Below, one piece after another: positions 25,079 to 36,739 of a stretch of 54,500 bases of DNA; position 1 is the stretch's first letter, and the number at the start of each line of letters is the position of its first letter. A model generated the notes under the pieces. That model did no database searches. It was not told where the DNA came from and saw only the letters and a program-made list of their open reading frames with translations. Origin of the DNA: a bacterium (GTDB lineage Bacteria > CLD3 > SB21); assembly GCA_019695335.1 (NCBI GenBank), contig JAIBAF010000020.1:1-54500 (forward strand). The letters are read 5' to 3'. Position numbers and translations under genes: made by a program.

Positions 25079-27169
25079 TTAATATTTGGAAAGAAAAGTA
25101 ATCAACGTCATGGAAAAGTTTTGTTTTCCAATTTTTCGCTGATTAAGACGCCATACGAAATCGATGCGTGCCAAACGAAAAATATCGCCGATACCGAAAC
25201 CGATTTCATAAATCGGCTTGGTCAGGCTTTGAACCGGATACACAAGATTCAATTCTTCCTTCTTTGACATATCAATATATCCGACGCTGAAACTCGGGAT
25301 CAAGTCGATGTAACCGTTTCTGAGGAGAGGCAAACCGGTACGCTCGAGCCATTCGCCGCCAAAATTGTGTTCAATCGTCATCGCCGCCATGTAGTTGCCC
25401 TGGAATTCACCGATGCCAATGGTTTTCAAAACGTAAGGCGTAGTGCCGCCGTATAGATCGAACAGATATTGCTGGGGCAGCGAATGTTTGCCAAAACCAA
25501 AATAGGCTTTTCCGTCAAAAGAACCGCGCCGTGTTGTAGGGATATGAAACCGGCTCGTGAAATAATATTTAACAAAGTTGTAATCGCTTTTCAACCAGTC
25601 GTCGTTTGAATATTCAACAGTGGACTCAAGATTCCAATAAGGATTGCGCGGTGCAATACCTTCGCCTTCGCCAAATTGAAGATTCATTCCGAGCGAAAGG
25701 CGCCGAAGATGTCCTTCATTGATTGGAATAACGGGATCGAATTTGTAGTAGCTTTTTATAATGGCGTAATCTGTATTTTTTTCAGCACTACGGTCGTCGC
25801 GGTCGGTATATTTGGCGTCAAATTTTAAATTAAATTTCGGCTGCCAGATGGCAAACGCATCGTAACCTTTGACATAAAAGAAATTGAATTTGTCGTAACG
25901 GTAAGTCAAAGCTGTCAACGAGTTCATCCACAAGTTACCGGCAATCGGCAATTCACGATGATCGAGATCGTCATAATACCGAGCTCCGAACGTGTAGCGT
26001 TTTTCAGAAAAACTTTTACTCAATTCCACGGAATATTTGTGCTGATCATCCGAGAAGCCATAACCGTACTTAGTTTTAAGCGTGACGTCCCGAATGGCTT
26101 TTTTAAAAGCCATGTCTTTGAATTCGACCTGACCGCCGAGAAAAAGCCCTTCGACGCGGTTATACCGCCCGTCCGGAAGCGGCTTGAATCCAAGATGGAT
26201 ATTTTCCTGACGTTGTTCTTTCTCAAATTTTTCAATATCCGGAGCGATGATTTTTTTGTTTTTGGGAAGTGCGGCGAGCTTATGAAACCCGATCTCCTCT
26301 TTGTCTGAAAGCGGAATAATGCCGTTGTTTTTCCAAAATATGGAATCTTTAAAGGCCGCTTCGGGTTTTCTTTCCCATGACTTCCCGTCAAAAATTTTGT
26401 CTTGGATGTCAGGATTAACTTCGCTGTCGTATACCTGTGAAACAGCATGCCAATTGGCTTTGCCTTTACGTCCGAGAAAATTGGTCTCAATTCGCAGCAT
26501 CCATTCCAATTCATCTGGCAGCCAAAATTGCCCGTCATAGAGTGCAAACTTCTGTTTCAGACGGATCTCTTCTGGTTTCGGTAGAAACTTTACAGCTTCG
26601 TTAAATGTAAGTTCAACGCCAACCAACTGGTAAGAATCGTTGGCAATAAAAATCAATCCGTCGACTAAAGGCTCATGTTTCGTTTTAGGTTTGACACGAA
26701 TTTGATATACTTCGATTTGATTGAAAGTAACGGATCCCTCCAGCGTGTAATCATAATAAGTCTCAGAATTTTTTGAAAGCGGTCCGATCACCGAAACATT
26801 GCCAACGGGGATGTCCTCCCGGCCAAAATCGTCGATGAGGCCGAATCCGTAGATCTCTACTTTAGCCCATGACGGAAAAGCATCAAGGTGACGACGAGCC
26901 GTTTCGATTTCTTTCAATTGGTCCGGCGCTTTCCAGTAAACCTCGGAGTGAACCTGCGTCAGCGCGTAAGGCTCCAATTCTTTTGTTTTACGGTTGTACG
27001 CTTCGAAAAAAGCTTTGGAATAGAGTTTGAGTTTATAGCTTTTCAGCGCTTTACGATTGGCTTCACGAGCTTCTTTGGCGCGTTGCATGATGGTTTCGAC
27101 GGTTAAATCGTCTGCACGTACGACAGAAACGCTCAACAAACACATTGCGAGAACGGATAATTTGATCAT
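25079..27169 (-). CDS. DUF5686-type outer-membrane protein
   Basis: This protein of about 696 aa has a signal peptide (MIKLSVLAMCLLSVSVVRAD). An alpha/beta N-terminal part contains KAREANRKALKSYKLKLYSKAF, then YWKAPDQLKE and a GLIDDFGRE-like segment, typical of the DUF5686 family of FCB bacteria; the C-terminal half is a beta-barrel-like run of amphipathic strands ending TLITFLSKY. Many relatives carry an N-terminal carboxypeptidase regulatory domain, which this one lacks. The function of the family is unknown. I start at the ATG 27169, which opens on the signal peptide. It lies one base after the stop of the hydrolase gene (TAG-C-ATG), so its translation is coupled to that gene. Confidence 0.8.
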   Translation of the reverse strand: MIKLSVLAMCLLSVSVVRADDLTVETIMQRAKEAREANRKALKSYKLKLYSKAFFEAYNRKTKELEPYALTQVHSEVYWKAPDQLKEIETARRHLDAFPSWAKVEIYGFGLIDDFGREDIPVGNVSVIGPLSKNSETYYDYTLEGSVTFNQIEVYQIRVKPKTKHEPLVDGLIFIANDSYQLVGVELTFNEAVKFLPKPEEIRLKQKFALYDGQFWLPDELEWMLRIETNFLGRKGKANWHAVSQVYDSEVNPDIQDKIFDGKSWERKPEAAFKDSIFWKNNGIIPLSDKEEIGFHKLAALPKNKKIIAPDIEKFEKEQRQENIHLGFKPLPDGRYNRVEGLFLGGQVEFKDMAFKKAIRDVTLKTKYGYGFSDDQHKYSVELSKSFSEKRYTFGARYYDDLDHRELPIAGNLWMNSLTALTYRYDKFNFFYVKGYDAFAIWQPKFNLKFDAKYTDRDDRSAEKNTDYAIIKSYYKFDPVIPINEGHLRRLSLGMNLQFGEGEGIAPRNPYWNLESTVEYSNDDWLKSDYNFVKYYFTSRFHIPTTRRGSFDGKAYFGFGKHSLPQQYLFDLYGGTTPYVLKTIGIGEFQGNYMAAMTIEHNFGGEWLERTGLPLLRNGYIDLIPSFSVGYIDMSKKEELNLVYPVQSLTKPIYEIGFGIGDIFRLARIDFVWRLNQRKIGKQNFSMTLITFLSKY

Positions 27170-27170
27170 G

Positions 27171-27965
27171 CTATAATGTAAGGTTAGTTGCAAATCTTCG
27201 AATCGTATCTAAATAAGGTTTACCGCCGATTTGTAAATAATCATTGTGATCGGCGCCGGTAATCGTATAAAAAAATTTAGGTTCGCGTGCCGATTCGAAC
27301 AATAACCGGCCTTGCCCATAGGGAATAATCCGGTCGCGATCACCGTGGGCTATCAGCACAGGACACTTTAATGATCCAATTTTTTCAAGAGAATTAAATT
27401 GTTCATAACTCAACCAGGCTATCGGGATAAAAGGAAACACGACTTTGGCCATGCCAAATTTCGATGTGAATGAACTTTCGACGACTAACGCGCGTACAGG
27501 CTGACGCATGGCCAAGTCGACCGCCACCGAACCGCCAAGGGATGTTCCAATCAGAATAATCTGATCGGGAGTATATTTTTTCTCCTCCGTCAGCCAGCGG
27601 TAAACCGTTTCAGCATCGTTATACAATCCGTCTTCCGTTGGCCGGCCGGTACTTTTGCCATACCCGCGATAATCGAAGATCGCTACCGCAAAACCCAATT
27701 CGTGCAACGATTTCATTTGAAACTGTCTATATGAATTATTGCCCGCATTGCCATGGCACAGCAGGAAAACAAAACGCGCCGTATCGTTAGGCATCAACCA
27801 GACATTAATGGATTCGCCGTCTTGAGTATGAATCATCGCGTCTTCGAACCGAATACCGAGAGAAATCCACTCACTTCGCGGATGGTACAAATTCATCCTC
27901 TCAAATCCCTGCAGCCCGAGAACTATGAAACCGTAAATAATAATGATCGTTGAAATTTTTTTCAC
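27171..27965 (-). CDS. Membrane-anchored alpha/beta hydrolase
   Basis: This is a serine hydrolase with the nucleophile elbow GTSLGGS, the oxyanion-loop region LLCHGNAGN, the acidic residue in HGDRD and the catalytic His in GADHND. It resembles ABHD13/BEM46-like hydrolases, which have an N-terminal membrane anchor (here KKISTIIIIYGFIVLGLQGF). I place the start at a GTG (27965) that opens on the anchor. The reading frame extends to a TTG at 28037, but that adds an unlikely 24-residue head and runs into the divergent methyltransferase frame. Neither start has a clear Shine-Dalgarno. The substrate is unknown. It is coupled to the DUF5686 gene downstream. Confidence 0.82.
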   Translation of the reverse strand: MKKISTIIIIYGFIVLGLQGFERMNLYHPRSEWISLGIRFEDAMIHTQDGESINVWLMPNDTARFVFLLCHGNAGNNSYRQFQMKSLHELGFAVAIFDYRGYGKSTGRPTEDGLYNDAETVYRWLTEEKKYTPDQIILIGTSLGGSVAVDLAMRQPVRALVVESSFTSKFGMAKVVFPFIPIAWLSYEQFNSLEKIGSLKCPVLIAHGDRDRIIPYGQGRLLFESAREPKFFYTITGADHNDYLQIGGKPYLDTIRRFATNLTL

Positions 27966-28091
27966 ATTAGTAATAGGAAAAAGACAAAGAACTAATCTTG
28001 CGCCAGTCAATTTATGGCAATATATTATTGCAGTCAATATTACAATAAGTTAAATAACTCTGAGTTCTCCGCAAAACTCCGGTGTGAAAAG

Positions 28092-28838
28092 ATGGAATAT
28101 CCTGATTTTGTCGCGCGATTTTATGACGTGATTTATGCTAAAATCCGAACGAGCGTTGACCACGATTATTATCTCAAAAAAACATTGGAAACGAACGGAC
28201 CGGTGTTGGAAGTTGGCGTCGGAACCGGAAGACTTTTTACGGAAGCTTTGGAAAAAGGCGCAGACGTGTATGGTGTTGATCTGAGTCCGGAAATGATCCG
28301 CACTTTGCAATCAAAATTAAGCCCTGAAAACTGCTCTCGCGTGCAAGTCGGCGATGTTCGGCAATTCAAACTGGAAAAAAAATTCAAGCTGATTGTTGCG
28401 CCATTTCGTGTATTTTCGCATTTGACGACTATTGAAGAGCAACTAAATGCGTTAAATACGATTGCGGATCACCTGACGCCAGACGGTAAATTTATTTTCG
28501 ATCTGTTTGTTCCCAACCCGGTTTTGTGTTCGGAAGGGATGCCGCCGACGGTTGATTTTGAGGGTGAATGGTCGTCCGGTCATTCGTTGAAACGCATTAC
28601 ATCCGTCATTCCGGATCGAATACATCAAACCAATCATGTTACCATGCGTCACATCTGGGAAGAAAACGGAATAACGATGGATAAAACATGGACATTTCCG
28701 ATGCGGTATTTTTTTAGGTATGAATTGGAGCATTTGATCTCGTTATCGGATTTGAGGTTATCGGCTATATATGGAAATTTTAACGAAGGGGATCTAACGG
28801 ATCAATCGGTTGATTTTGTAATCGTGTGTAACCGTTAG
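28092..28838 (+). CDS. Class I SAM-dependent methyltransferase
   Basis: This protein of about 248 aa is a Rossmann-type methyltransferase. The SAM-binding motif LEVGVGTGRLF comes after a short N-terminus, followed by GVDLSPEM (acidic end of strand 2) and VQVGDVRQF. The substrate is unknown; the type resembles small-molecule or lipid methyltransferases. I use the ATG at 28092; an in-frame start at 28014 would overlap the divergent hydrolase frame. It is the last gene before the replication block, separated from dnaN by a 250-base gap. Confidence 0.83.
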   Translation: MEYPDFVARFYDVIYAKIRTSVDHDYYLKKTLETNGPVLEVGVGTGRLFTEALEKGADVYGVDLSPEMIRTLQSKLSPENCSRVQVGDVRQFKLEKKFKLIVAPFRVFSHLTTIEEQLNALNTIADHLTPDGKFIFDLFVPNPVLCSEGMPPTVDFEGEWSSGHSLKRITSVIPDRIHQTNHVTMRHIWEENGITMDKTWTFPMRYFFRYELEHLISLSDLRLSAIYGNFNEGDLTDQSVDFVIVCNR

Positions 28839-28842
28839 TGAC

Positions 28843-28871
28843 GGCGTGTTTATGCCCTTCTTGCGCACGCC
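28843..28871 (+). other. Weak stem-loop after the methyltransferase gene
   Basis: GGCGTG (28843-28848) can pair with CACGCC (28866-28871), just after the methyltransferase stop. There is no T-run, so terminator activity is doubtful. Confidence 0.3.
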
Positions 28872-29088
28872 ATGTACCTAATTTTCACTTGAATTTCATA
28901 CAAATATTGTCTATTCTTTTGCCCTCTGATAGGCATTTCCGATTGAGAATTTCATTGTTTCCGATTAATATAAAACATGAGTTTAACTTACAAAATCAAG
29001 GCGCATTCTACGTGCGGCGATCAGTAGTCATTGTAAAAATTTTTTAGATAAAAATATCCGCAAAGAGCAATTATAGGAGCCTTTCATT

Positions 29089-30201
29089 ATGAAATTCATC
29101 GTCACTCAGGCTGATTTGAGCAAAGCGCTCGTCAAAGTCATAAGTGTTGTTCCCGCCAAAACAACATTACCGGTGCTCGGAAATATTCTCATTACGGCGA
29201 AAGAAGGTTTTTTGAATTTAACGGCTACCGATCTCGACGTTTCCATTACCACAAAAATATCCGTCGACGTCAAAGAACCGGGCGGCATTACCGTGCCGTC
29301 GAAACAATTCAATGAATTGATCAAAAATTTACCGAATATTCCCCTGGAAATTTCTTCCGATGCGCAATTTAAGCTTTTAGTGAAATGCGATAAAGGCGAT
29401 TACCGGTTGTCCGGTGAAACGGATGACGATTATCCGGCGTTACCGGTCGTCGATGAAAAAGGAAAATTGAAAATCGATGCAAAAGTATTGTCCCGCATGA
29501 TCGGCAAAACGTCGTTCTCGGTTTCGAGCGATCCTTTGCGTCCGGCGCTCACGGGCGTGCTCTTCCAGGTGATGGGCAGCGAATTGCGGTTGGTTGCGAC
29601 CGACGGCCATCGCCTCGCCAAAATGACGTACACGAAATTCGAGTCGAACATCAAAGACGCGCTGAATGTGATCGTTCCGACCAAAGCGCTCAGCGAAGTG
29701 GCCAAGGAAAACAAAGATGTGACGTCGATCAATTTCGGCCAAAACCACATTCGGTTCGACATGGGCGACACGCAGGTGTACAGCCGGATATTGGAAGAAA
29801 CATATCCTGATTACGAACGCGTCATTCCATCCAATAACGATAAACAAATGACGGCTGAAACCCATATGCTGGCGGATGCATTCAAACGCGTGTCGATTTT
29901 TGCCAACCCGATCACGCATCAGGTGCGAATGGGGATGAGTAAAAAAGATCTTACGATCACAGCGGAGGATATGGACGGAGGCAACAAAGGCACTGAAAAA
30001 TTGAAAGTTCAGTTCGAAGGCGACGATATCCAGATCGGCTACAATGCGCACCTGCTGATGTCAGCACTAAACAATATCGACACAAGCGAAGTGCATATGC
30101 ATTTCAAAGGCCCTACGAGCGCAGGTATCATCACGCCGTCGCACCAGGTGGAAAATGAACACCAAATGATGTTGGTGATGCCGGTGCGGTTGAATGACTG
30201 A
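29089..30201 (+). CDS. dnaN: DNA polymerase III beta subunit (sliding clamp)
   Basis: This 370-aa sliding clamp holds the replicative polymerase on DNA as a ring-shaped dimer. Three clamp domains of about 120 residues follow one another. Diagnostic stretches are KTTLPVLGNILI near the start, LRPALTGVLF, LVATDGHRLA and the C-terminal MMLVMPVRL, which forms part of the partner-binding pocket. TAGGAG (29074-29079) supports the start. dnaA is not upstream; instead there is a methyltransferase and a 250-base gap in which I see no DnaA boxes. dnaN begins the replication run. Confidence 0.97.
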   Translation: MKFIVTQADLSKALVKVISVVPAKTTLPVLGNILITAKEGFLNLTATDLDVSITTKISVDVKEPGGITVPSKQFNELIKNLPNIPLEISSDAQFKLLVKCDKGDYRLSGETDDDYPALPVVDEKGKLKIDAKVLSRMIGKTSFSVSSDPLRPALTGVLFQVMGSELRLVATDGHRLAKMTYTKFESNIKDALNVIVPTKALSEVAKENKDVTSINFGQNHIRFDMGDTQVYSRILEETYPDYERVIPSNNDKQMTAETHMLADAFKRVSIFANPITHQVRMGMSKKDLTITAEDMDGGNKGTEKLKVQFEGDDIQIGYNAHLLMSALNNIDTSEVHMHFKGPTSAGIITPSHQVENEHQMMLVMPVRLND

Positions 30202-30227
30202 TGGCTGCATGAACGAAATACCTTTAC

Positions 30228-31334
30228 ATGGTCATTGCTCATTTACGACTTAAAGATTTTAGAAATTACGAATCGGTTGGGATCGATTTTTCTGACGGTT
30301 TGAATATCATTCTTGGCAATAACGGGCAGGGAAAAACATCGATTCTTGAAGCGATTTATTTTTTGTGTCTTTCCAAAAGTTTTAAAACTCCCGATGATGC
30401 AGCGGCATTGCGATTTGAACAGCCGTTTTTTGAAGCGGAGGGACGATTCTGTTCTTTGGCAAATGGTGCGCAAAACGTGCGCGTGGTTTTTCAGCGCGGT
30501 GAAGGCAAATCCGTTTTAATTGATAAAAAACGATTGGATAAGTTTTCCGAGCTGATCGGGAAATTTCCGGTTGCGATTTCGGCGCCCGAAGATGTTGCCA
30601 TCGTATCCGGTTCGCCCGGCGAACGCCGCCGATGGATGGACATTGCGCTCTCGCAAATGCAGGTTTTGTATCTCAAAGATCTGCAGGATTACCGGCAGGC
30701 GTTACGCCAACGTAATGCACTTTTGAATGCCGAACCCCAGCGATTAGAGAGTCTGGATTCATGGGATGGAGCGCTGGCAGCCAACGGTGCGCGGATTCTC
30801 AAACGGCGATTCGAATTTGTTCAGGAATTCAGGCCGCTCGTTTGTAAGGTATATGCGGCGATTGCGTCGCAGGCCGAATCCGTTGACTTGGAATACAAAA
30901 GCACGATAGCCGATATCGCGGAAGCCGATGAAACATTCATTCGCGATCAATTCATAAAAACTTTGCGTGACGGCCGAATGAAGGAATGCCAGCGCCGAAC
31001 GTCGCTTTTCGGTCCGCATAAAGATGAAATACGGTTTTCGATCAACGGTGTCAATATCCGGGATTACGGTTCCCAAGGTCAATTTAAAACATTCGCTTTG
31101 GCTTTAAAATTTGCTGAGTTTCTATTTCTCAAAGAACGGCTCGAACAGACGCCGATATTACTTTTGGATGATGTCTTTTCAGAACTCGACCGGGCACGCC
31201 GCGAGCAGCTTTTGCGGTATTTAGAAAATGCCGGCCAGGTTTTTTTGACGACGGCCGAACGGACGTTTGATTATTCGGTTGAAAAACCATTGAAGTTTTA
31301 TACGGTAGAAAAGGGCGTAGTAAGCATTGAATAA
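30228..31334 (+). CDS. recF: DNA replication and repair protein RecF
   Basis: This 368-aa SMC-like ATPase helps load RecA at single-strand gaps with RecO and RecR. It has Walker A GNNGQGKTS, the signature region around YGSQGQFKTFALALK and Walker B LLLDDVFSELD. The N-terminus (LRLKDFRNYES) is typical of the family. It lies 26 bases after dnaN and overlaps the DUF721 gene by 8 bases. Confidence 0.96.
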   Translation: MVIAHLRLKDFRNYESVGIDFSDGLNIILGNNGQGKTSILEAIYFLCLSKSFKTPDDAAALRFEQPFFEAEGRFCSLANGAQNVRVVFQRGEGKSVLIDKKRLDKFSELIGKFPVAISAPEDVAIVSGSPGERRRWMDIALSQMQVLYLKDLQDYRQALRQRNALLNAEPQRLESLDSWDGALAANGARILKRRFEFVQEFRPLVCKVYAAIASQAESVDLEYKSTIADIAEADETFIRDQFIKTLRDGRMKECQRRTSLFGPHKDEIRFSINGVNIRDYGSQGQFKTFALALKFAEFLFLKERLEQTPILLLDDVFSELDRARREQLLRYLENAGQVFLTTAERTFDYSVEKPLKFYTVEKGVVSIE

Positions 31335-31617
31335 AAAAAACGCTCAAACCGTCGGCACGGCGCTCGATCAATTGTTAAAAAATCTTGGCATCGACCGGCG
31401 CGTTCATGAACAAAAAGTTGTTCTCGAGTTTGAAAAAGCCATGGGCTCTGAGTTCTGTAAACGCGCACGTGCGGTGAAAATTGAAAATGGAGTTTTATTT
31501 CTCGAAGTCATTAACAGCGTATGGCGGCAGGAATTATTTTATCAGAAAGATTCCATTCGCCAACGCTTGAATGCATATTTTGGCGATTATACGATCAAAG
31601 AGATTATTTTCAGATAA
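31327..31617 (+). CDS. DUF721/DciA-like protein, candidate replicative helicase loader
   Basis: This 96-aa DUF721 protein begins at a TTG that overlaps the end of recF, so it is translationally coupled. The KH-like core is visible: VLEFEKAMGSEFCKRARAVKIENGVLFLEV then WRQELFYQKDSIRQRLN. DUF721 includes DciA, the ancestral loader of the DnaB helicase in bacteria that lack DnaC or DnaI. The position between recF and gyrB is a common one for the family. The role in helicase loading is inferred from the family. Confidence 0.85.
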   Translation: MNKKNAQTVGTALDQLLKNLGIDRRVHEQKVVLEFEKAMGSEFCKRARAVKIENGVLFLEVINSVWRQELFYQKDSIRQRLNAYFGDYTIKEIIFR

Positions 31618-31628
31618 AAACCAACTAA

Positions 31629-33581
<1,953 letters not shown>

Positions 33582-33620
33582 AAATTTAATCATCAGAATC
33601 ATTTAGGAGTTAGCAACTGA

Positions 33621-36065
33621 ATGTCAACTATAGAAAAAATCGTTCCGAAGAATATTGAAGACGAAATGCGTGAGTGTTACATCGACTATTCCATGTCGGT
33701 TATCGTCTCCCGTGCCATTCCTGACGTCCGTGACGGATTGAAGCCAGTTCATCGTCGTGTGCTTTTCGGCATGAATGAACTTAGCATGTCTTACAACAAA
33801 CCGTACAAAAAATCCGCGCGTATCGTCGGTGAAGTGCTCGGCAAGTACCATCCGCACGGCGATACAGCCGTGTATGACACGATCGTGCGTATGGCCCAAC
33901 CCTTCTCGTTGCGCTATATGCTCGTTGACGGTCAGGGTAATTTCGGTTCCATCGACGGCGATTCGCCGGCGGCCATGCGTTATACCGAGTGTCGGCTTTC
34001 GCGCATTGCCGAAGAAATGTTACGCGACCTGGAAAAAAACACGGTCAACTTTGTTCCCAATTTCGACGATACTCTCCAAATGCCAGAAGTTTTGCCGGCG
34101 GTTATCCCCAATCTTTTGATCAATGGTTCGACGGGTATCGCCGTAGGTATGGCTACCAATATTCCACCGCACAATCTCTCGGAAGTCATCGACGCCGTTT
34201 CGGCTGTAATCGACGACGAAAACATTTCGGTCAAAGATTTGATGAAGCACGTCAAAGGTCCGGACTTTCCTACCGGCGGTATCATCAACGGCACCAACGG
34301 CATCAAGGAGGCTTACGAAACCGGTCGCGGTAAACTGACCATTCGTGCGCGTGCCAGCATTGAAACGGCTAAAAATGGCCGGCAGAGTATCATCGTTACC
34401 GAGCTGCCCTATATGGTTAACAAGGCCAATCTTGTTGAAAAAATTTCGGAATTGAACCGCGACAAAAAGGTTGAAGACATCAGCGCGCTTCGCGACGAGT
34501 CCGACCGTGACGGTATCCGTGTGGTGATCGAACTGAAACGTGACGCCAATGCTCAGGTTGTGATGAACAACCTGTTCAAACATACTCAGATGCAGACGAC
34601 GTTCGGCATTATTATGCTGGCTTTGGTCGACGGCCGTCCGATGGTGCTCAATCTCCGCCAGGCATTGCAGCATTTTGTTGATCACCGGCATGAAGTGGTC
34701 AATCGTCGTACAAAATTCGAACTCGATGCCGCCGAAAAACGCGCCCACATCCTCGAAGGCTTAAAGATTGCCTTGGAAAATATCGACGCCGTCATCGCAC
34801 TGATCAAAAAAGCAAAAGACCCTCAGACCGCGAAAGACGGTTTGATGAAAAAATTCAAGCTGTCCGAGATACAGGCACTCGAAATTCTCAAAATGCAACT
34901 CCAACGGTTGACCAATCTTGAAGTGGAGAAAATCGAAAACGAGTACAAAGAAATTATCAAACTCATTGAGAAGCTCAGAGGCATTTTGGCCAGCAAAGCC
35001 AAGCGGATGAATATCATCAAGGAGGAGCTTGCGGAAATCAAAAAAACATTCGGTGACGATCGCCGTACGGAAATTCTGAAGAAAGAAGTGGAGGAGATCG
35101 ACTTCGAAGACACCATTGCCGAAGAAGAAATGGTCGTGACGATTTCCCACCAAGGTTATATCAAACGTTTCCCGGTCAGCGGTTATCGACGTCAAGGACG
35201 CGGAGGAACGGGCGTTTCCGGCGGTACGACGAAAGACGACGATTACATCGAACATCTGTTTGTCGCGTCGACGCACGATTATATTTTATTCTTTACCAAC
35301 AAAGGACGTTGTTACTGGCTCAAGGTATATGAAGTTCCACAAGTAGGCAAAACGGCTCGCGGCAAACACATCACCAATGTGATCGAGCAACAAAGCGACG
35401 AACAAATCCGTGCCTTCATCAATGTCAAAGAATTTGATGAGAAATACTCTGCGGTCATGGTAACCAAGTTCGGTGTGATCAAGAAGACGAATTTGTCGGA
35501 ATTCAGTAATCCGCGCAAAGGCGGAATTATAGCGATTACTATCGAAGATAAAGACGATTTGGTCGACGTCAAACTTACTGACGGAAAGCAAGACATTATC
35601 CTCGGAACGAAAGATGGGATTGCGATCCGGTTTAAAAACGATGACGTGCGGGAGATGGGCCGTTCGGCTCGCGGCGTAACCGGCATCACGTTGGAGAAAA
35701 AAGATTTCGTCGTCGGCATGGTGACGCTCAAACGTGAAAACGGAACCATTCTGGTCGTTTCTGATCTCGGTTACGGCAAACGCAGCGATGTCGGCGATTA
35801 CCGGATCACACGCCGCGGCGGTAAAGGCATTATCACCATGAAGTCCACCGACAAAACCGGCAATATGATTGCAATCAGGGAAGTGGTTGATAATGAAGAT
35901 CTCATGATCATTACTCAAAACGGAATGGTCATTCGTCTGAAGATGGCTGATATTCGTACGATGGGTCGTAATACGCAAGGCGTACGGTTAGTCAAACTGA
36001 AAGAGGATGATACCATTTCTGATATTACCAGTATTCAGGAAGACGAAGAAGGCGCAGAAGAATAA
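33621..36065 (+). CDS. gyrA: DNA gyrase subunit A
   Basis: This 814-aa breakage-reunion subunit carries the catalytic Tyr in [10 protein letters not shown] and the quinolone-determining region [10 protein letters not shown], in which Thr stands where E. coli GyrA has Ser83. A coiled-coil region follows (about 430-490), then a C-terminal beta-pinwheel with the GyrA-box QGRGGTG, which marks gyrase rather than topoisomerase IV. AGGAG (33605-33609) precedes the ATG. The stop overlaps the rex start by one base (TAATG). Confidence 0.97.
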   Translation: MSTIEKIVPKNIEDEMRECYIDYSMSVIVSRAIPDVRDGLKPVHRRVLFGMNELSMSYNKPYKKSARIVGEVLGKYHPHGDTAVYDTIVRMAQPFSLRYMLVDGQGNFGSIDGDSPAAMRYTECRLSRIAEEMLRDLEKNTVNFVPNFDDTLQMPEVLPAVIPNLLINGSTGIAVGMATNIPPHNLSEVIDAVSAVIDDENISVKDLMKHVKGPDFPTGGIINGTNGIKEAYETGRGKLTIRARASIETAKNGRQSIIVTELPYMVNKANLVEKISELNRDKKVEDISALRDESDRDGIRVVIELKRDANAQVVMNNLFKHTQMQTTFGIIMLALVDGRPMVLNLRQALQHFVDHRHEVVNRRTKFELDAAEKRAHILEGLKIALENIDAVIALIKKAKDPQTAKDGLMKKFKLSEIQALEILKMQLQRLTNLEVEKIENEYKEIIKLIEKLRGILASKAKRMNIIKEELAEIKKTFGDDRRTEILKKEVEEIDFEDTIAEEEMVVTISHQGYIKRFPVSGYRRQGRGGTGVSGGTTKDDDYIEHLFVASTHDYILFFTNKGRCYWLKVYEVPQVGKTARGKHITNVIEQQSDEQIRAFINVKEFDEKYSAVMVTKFGVIKKTNLSEFSNPRKGGIIAITIEDKDDLVDVKLTDGKQDIILGTKDGIAIRFKNDDVREMGRSARGVTGITLEKKDFVVGMVTLKRENGTILVVSDLGYGKRSDVGDYRITRRGGKGIITMKSTDKTGNMIAIREVVDNEDLMIITQNGMVIRLKMADIRTMGRNTQGVRLVKLKEDDTISDITSIQEDEEGAEE

Positions 36066-36739
36066 TGAACAATAATCGATCTGATAAGTCCAAACAAAGC
36101 CCCGGGAAGGTATCGCTTTCCACGGTACGGCGGCTTTCCAAATATTACCGCACGCTAACGGAATTGATCAAAGACGGTGTGGAGTATGTGTCTTCGGATG
36201 AACTCGCACGTATCGAGGGACTGACGTCGGCGCAGGTGCGAAAAGACTTTTCATTCTTTGGTAATTTTGGCAAACGAGGATTGGGATACACGACGCTCGA
36301 TCTGAAACAAAACATTGCCGAAATTCTCGGATTAGATCGTCAGTGGAACGTAGCGATTATCGGTGCGGGTAATATTGGAACGGCGCTCATCGATTATAAA
36401 GAATTTGCCGCTCACGGATTTCATCTAAAATTGATTTTTGACAATGATCCGTCCAAGATCGGTAAAAAAATCAAGTCACTGTTCGTGAAAAATATGGAAA
36501 CAATGAGCGATGAATTTGAAAAAGAAAAAATCGACATTGCAATTCTTGCTGTGCCTGCTGAAGCGGCTCAACAGGCTGCCGATCGTATCGTAAAAACCGG
36601 AGTCAAAGCCATTCTGAATTTTGCTCCGCGAAGTCTGAATGTTCCTGAAGGAACGGCCGTACGGCAGGAAAATACCGCGATGGAGTTGGAAGCACTTTCC
36701 TATTTTATTACGAGTAAACAGAAGAAAGAGGCTTCATGA
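36065..36739 (+). CDS. rex: Redox-sensing transcriptional repressor Rex
   Basis: This 224-aa repressor senses the NADH/NAD+ ratio and controls fermentation and respiration genes. The N-terminal winged helix (STVRRLSKYYRTL, SAQVRKDFSFFGNFGKRGLGY) and the Rossmann NADH domain (IIGAGNIGTAL) are complete, and the domain-swap helix at the C-terminus is present. It starts inside the stop of gyrA (TAATG) and overlaps the next gene by 4 bases, so it is translationally coupled to gyrase, an unusual arrangement. A half-conserved Rex box is seen at 15558. Confidence 0.93.
   Translation: MNNNRSDKSKQSPGKVSLSTVRRLSKYYRTLTELIKDGVEYVSSDELARIEGLTSAQVRKDFSFFGNFGKRGLGYTTLDLKQNIAEILGLDRQWNVAIIGAGNIGTALIDYKEFAAHGFHLKLIFDNDPSKIGKKIKSLFVKNMETMSDEFEKEKIDIAILAVPAEAAQQAADRIVKTGVKAILNFAPRSLNVPEGTAVRQENTAMELEALSYFITSKQKKEAS

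Noticed and set aside
26020-26547. 175-codon reading frame inside the DUF5686 gene
   Set aside because: Same strand, different frame from a long well-supported gene; composition looks like a frame shadow.
28838-29047. 69-codon reading frame in the gap before dnaN
   Set aside because: Cys/Phe-rich with no ribosome site or family features; it occupies what should be the dnaN promoter region.
28839-29088. Chromosomal replication origin upstream of dnaN
   Set aside because: No DnaA-box-like TTATCCACA cluster and no dnaA gene nearby; I cannot support oriC here.
34020-34748. 242-codon antisense reading frame over gyrA (and others at 35286-35978 and 29440-30051)
   Set aside because: These are open frames opposite strongly conserved genes, caused by codon bias; no independent signal supports them.
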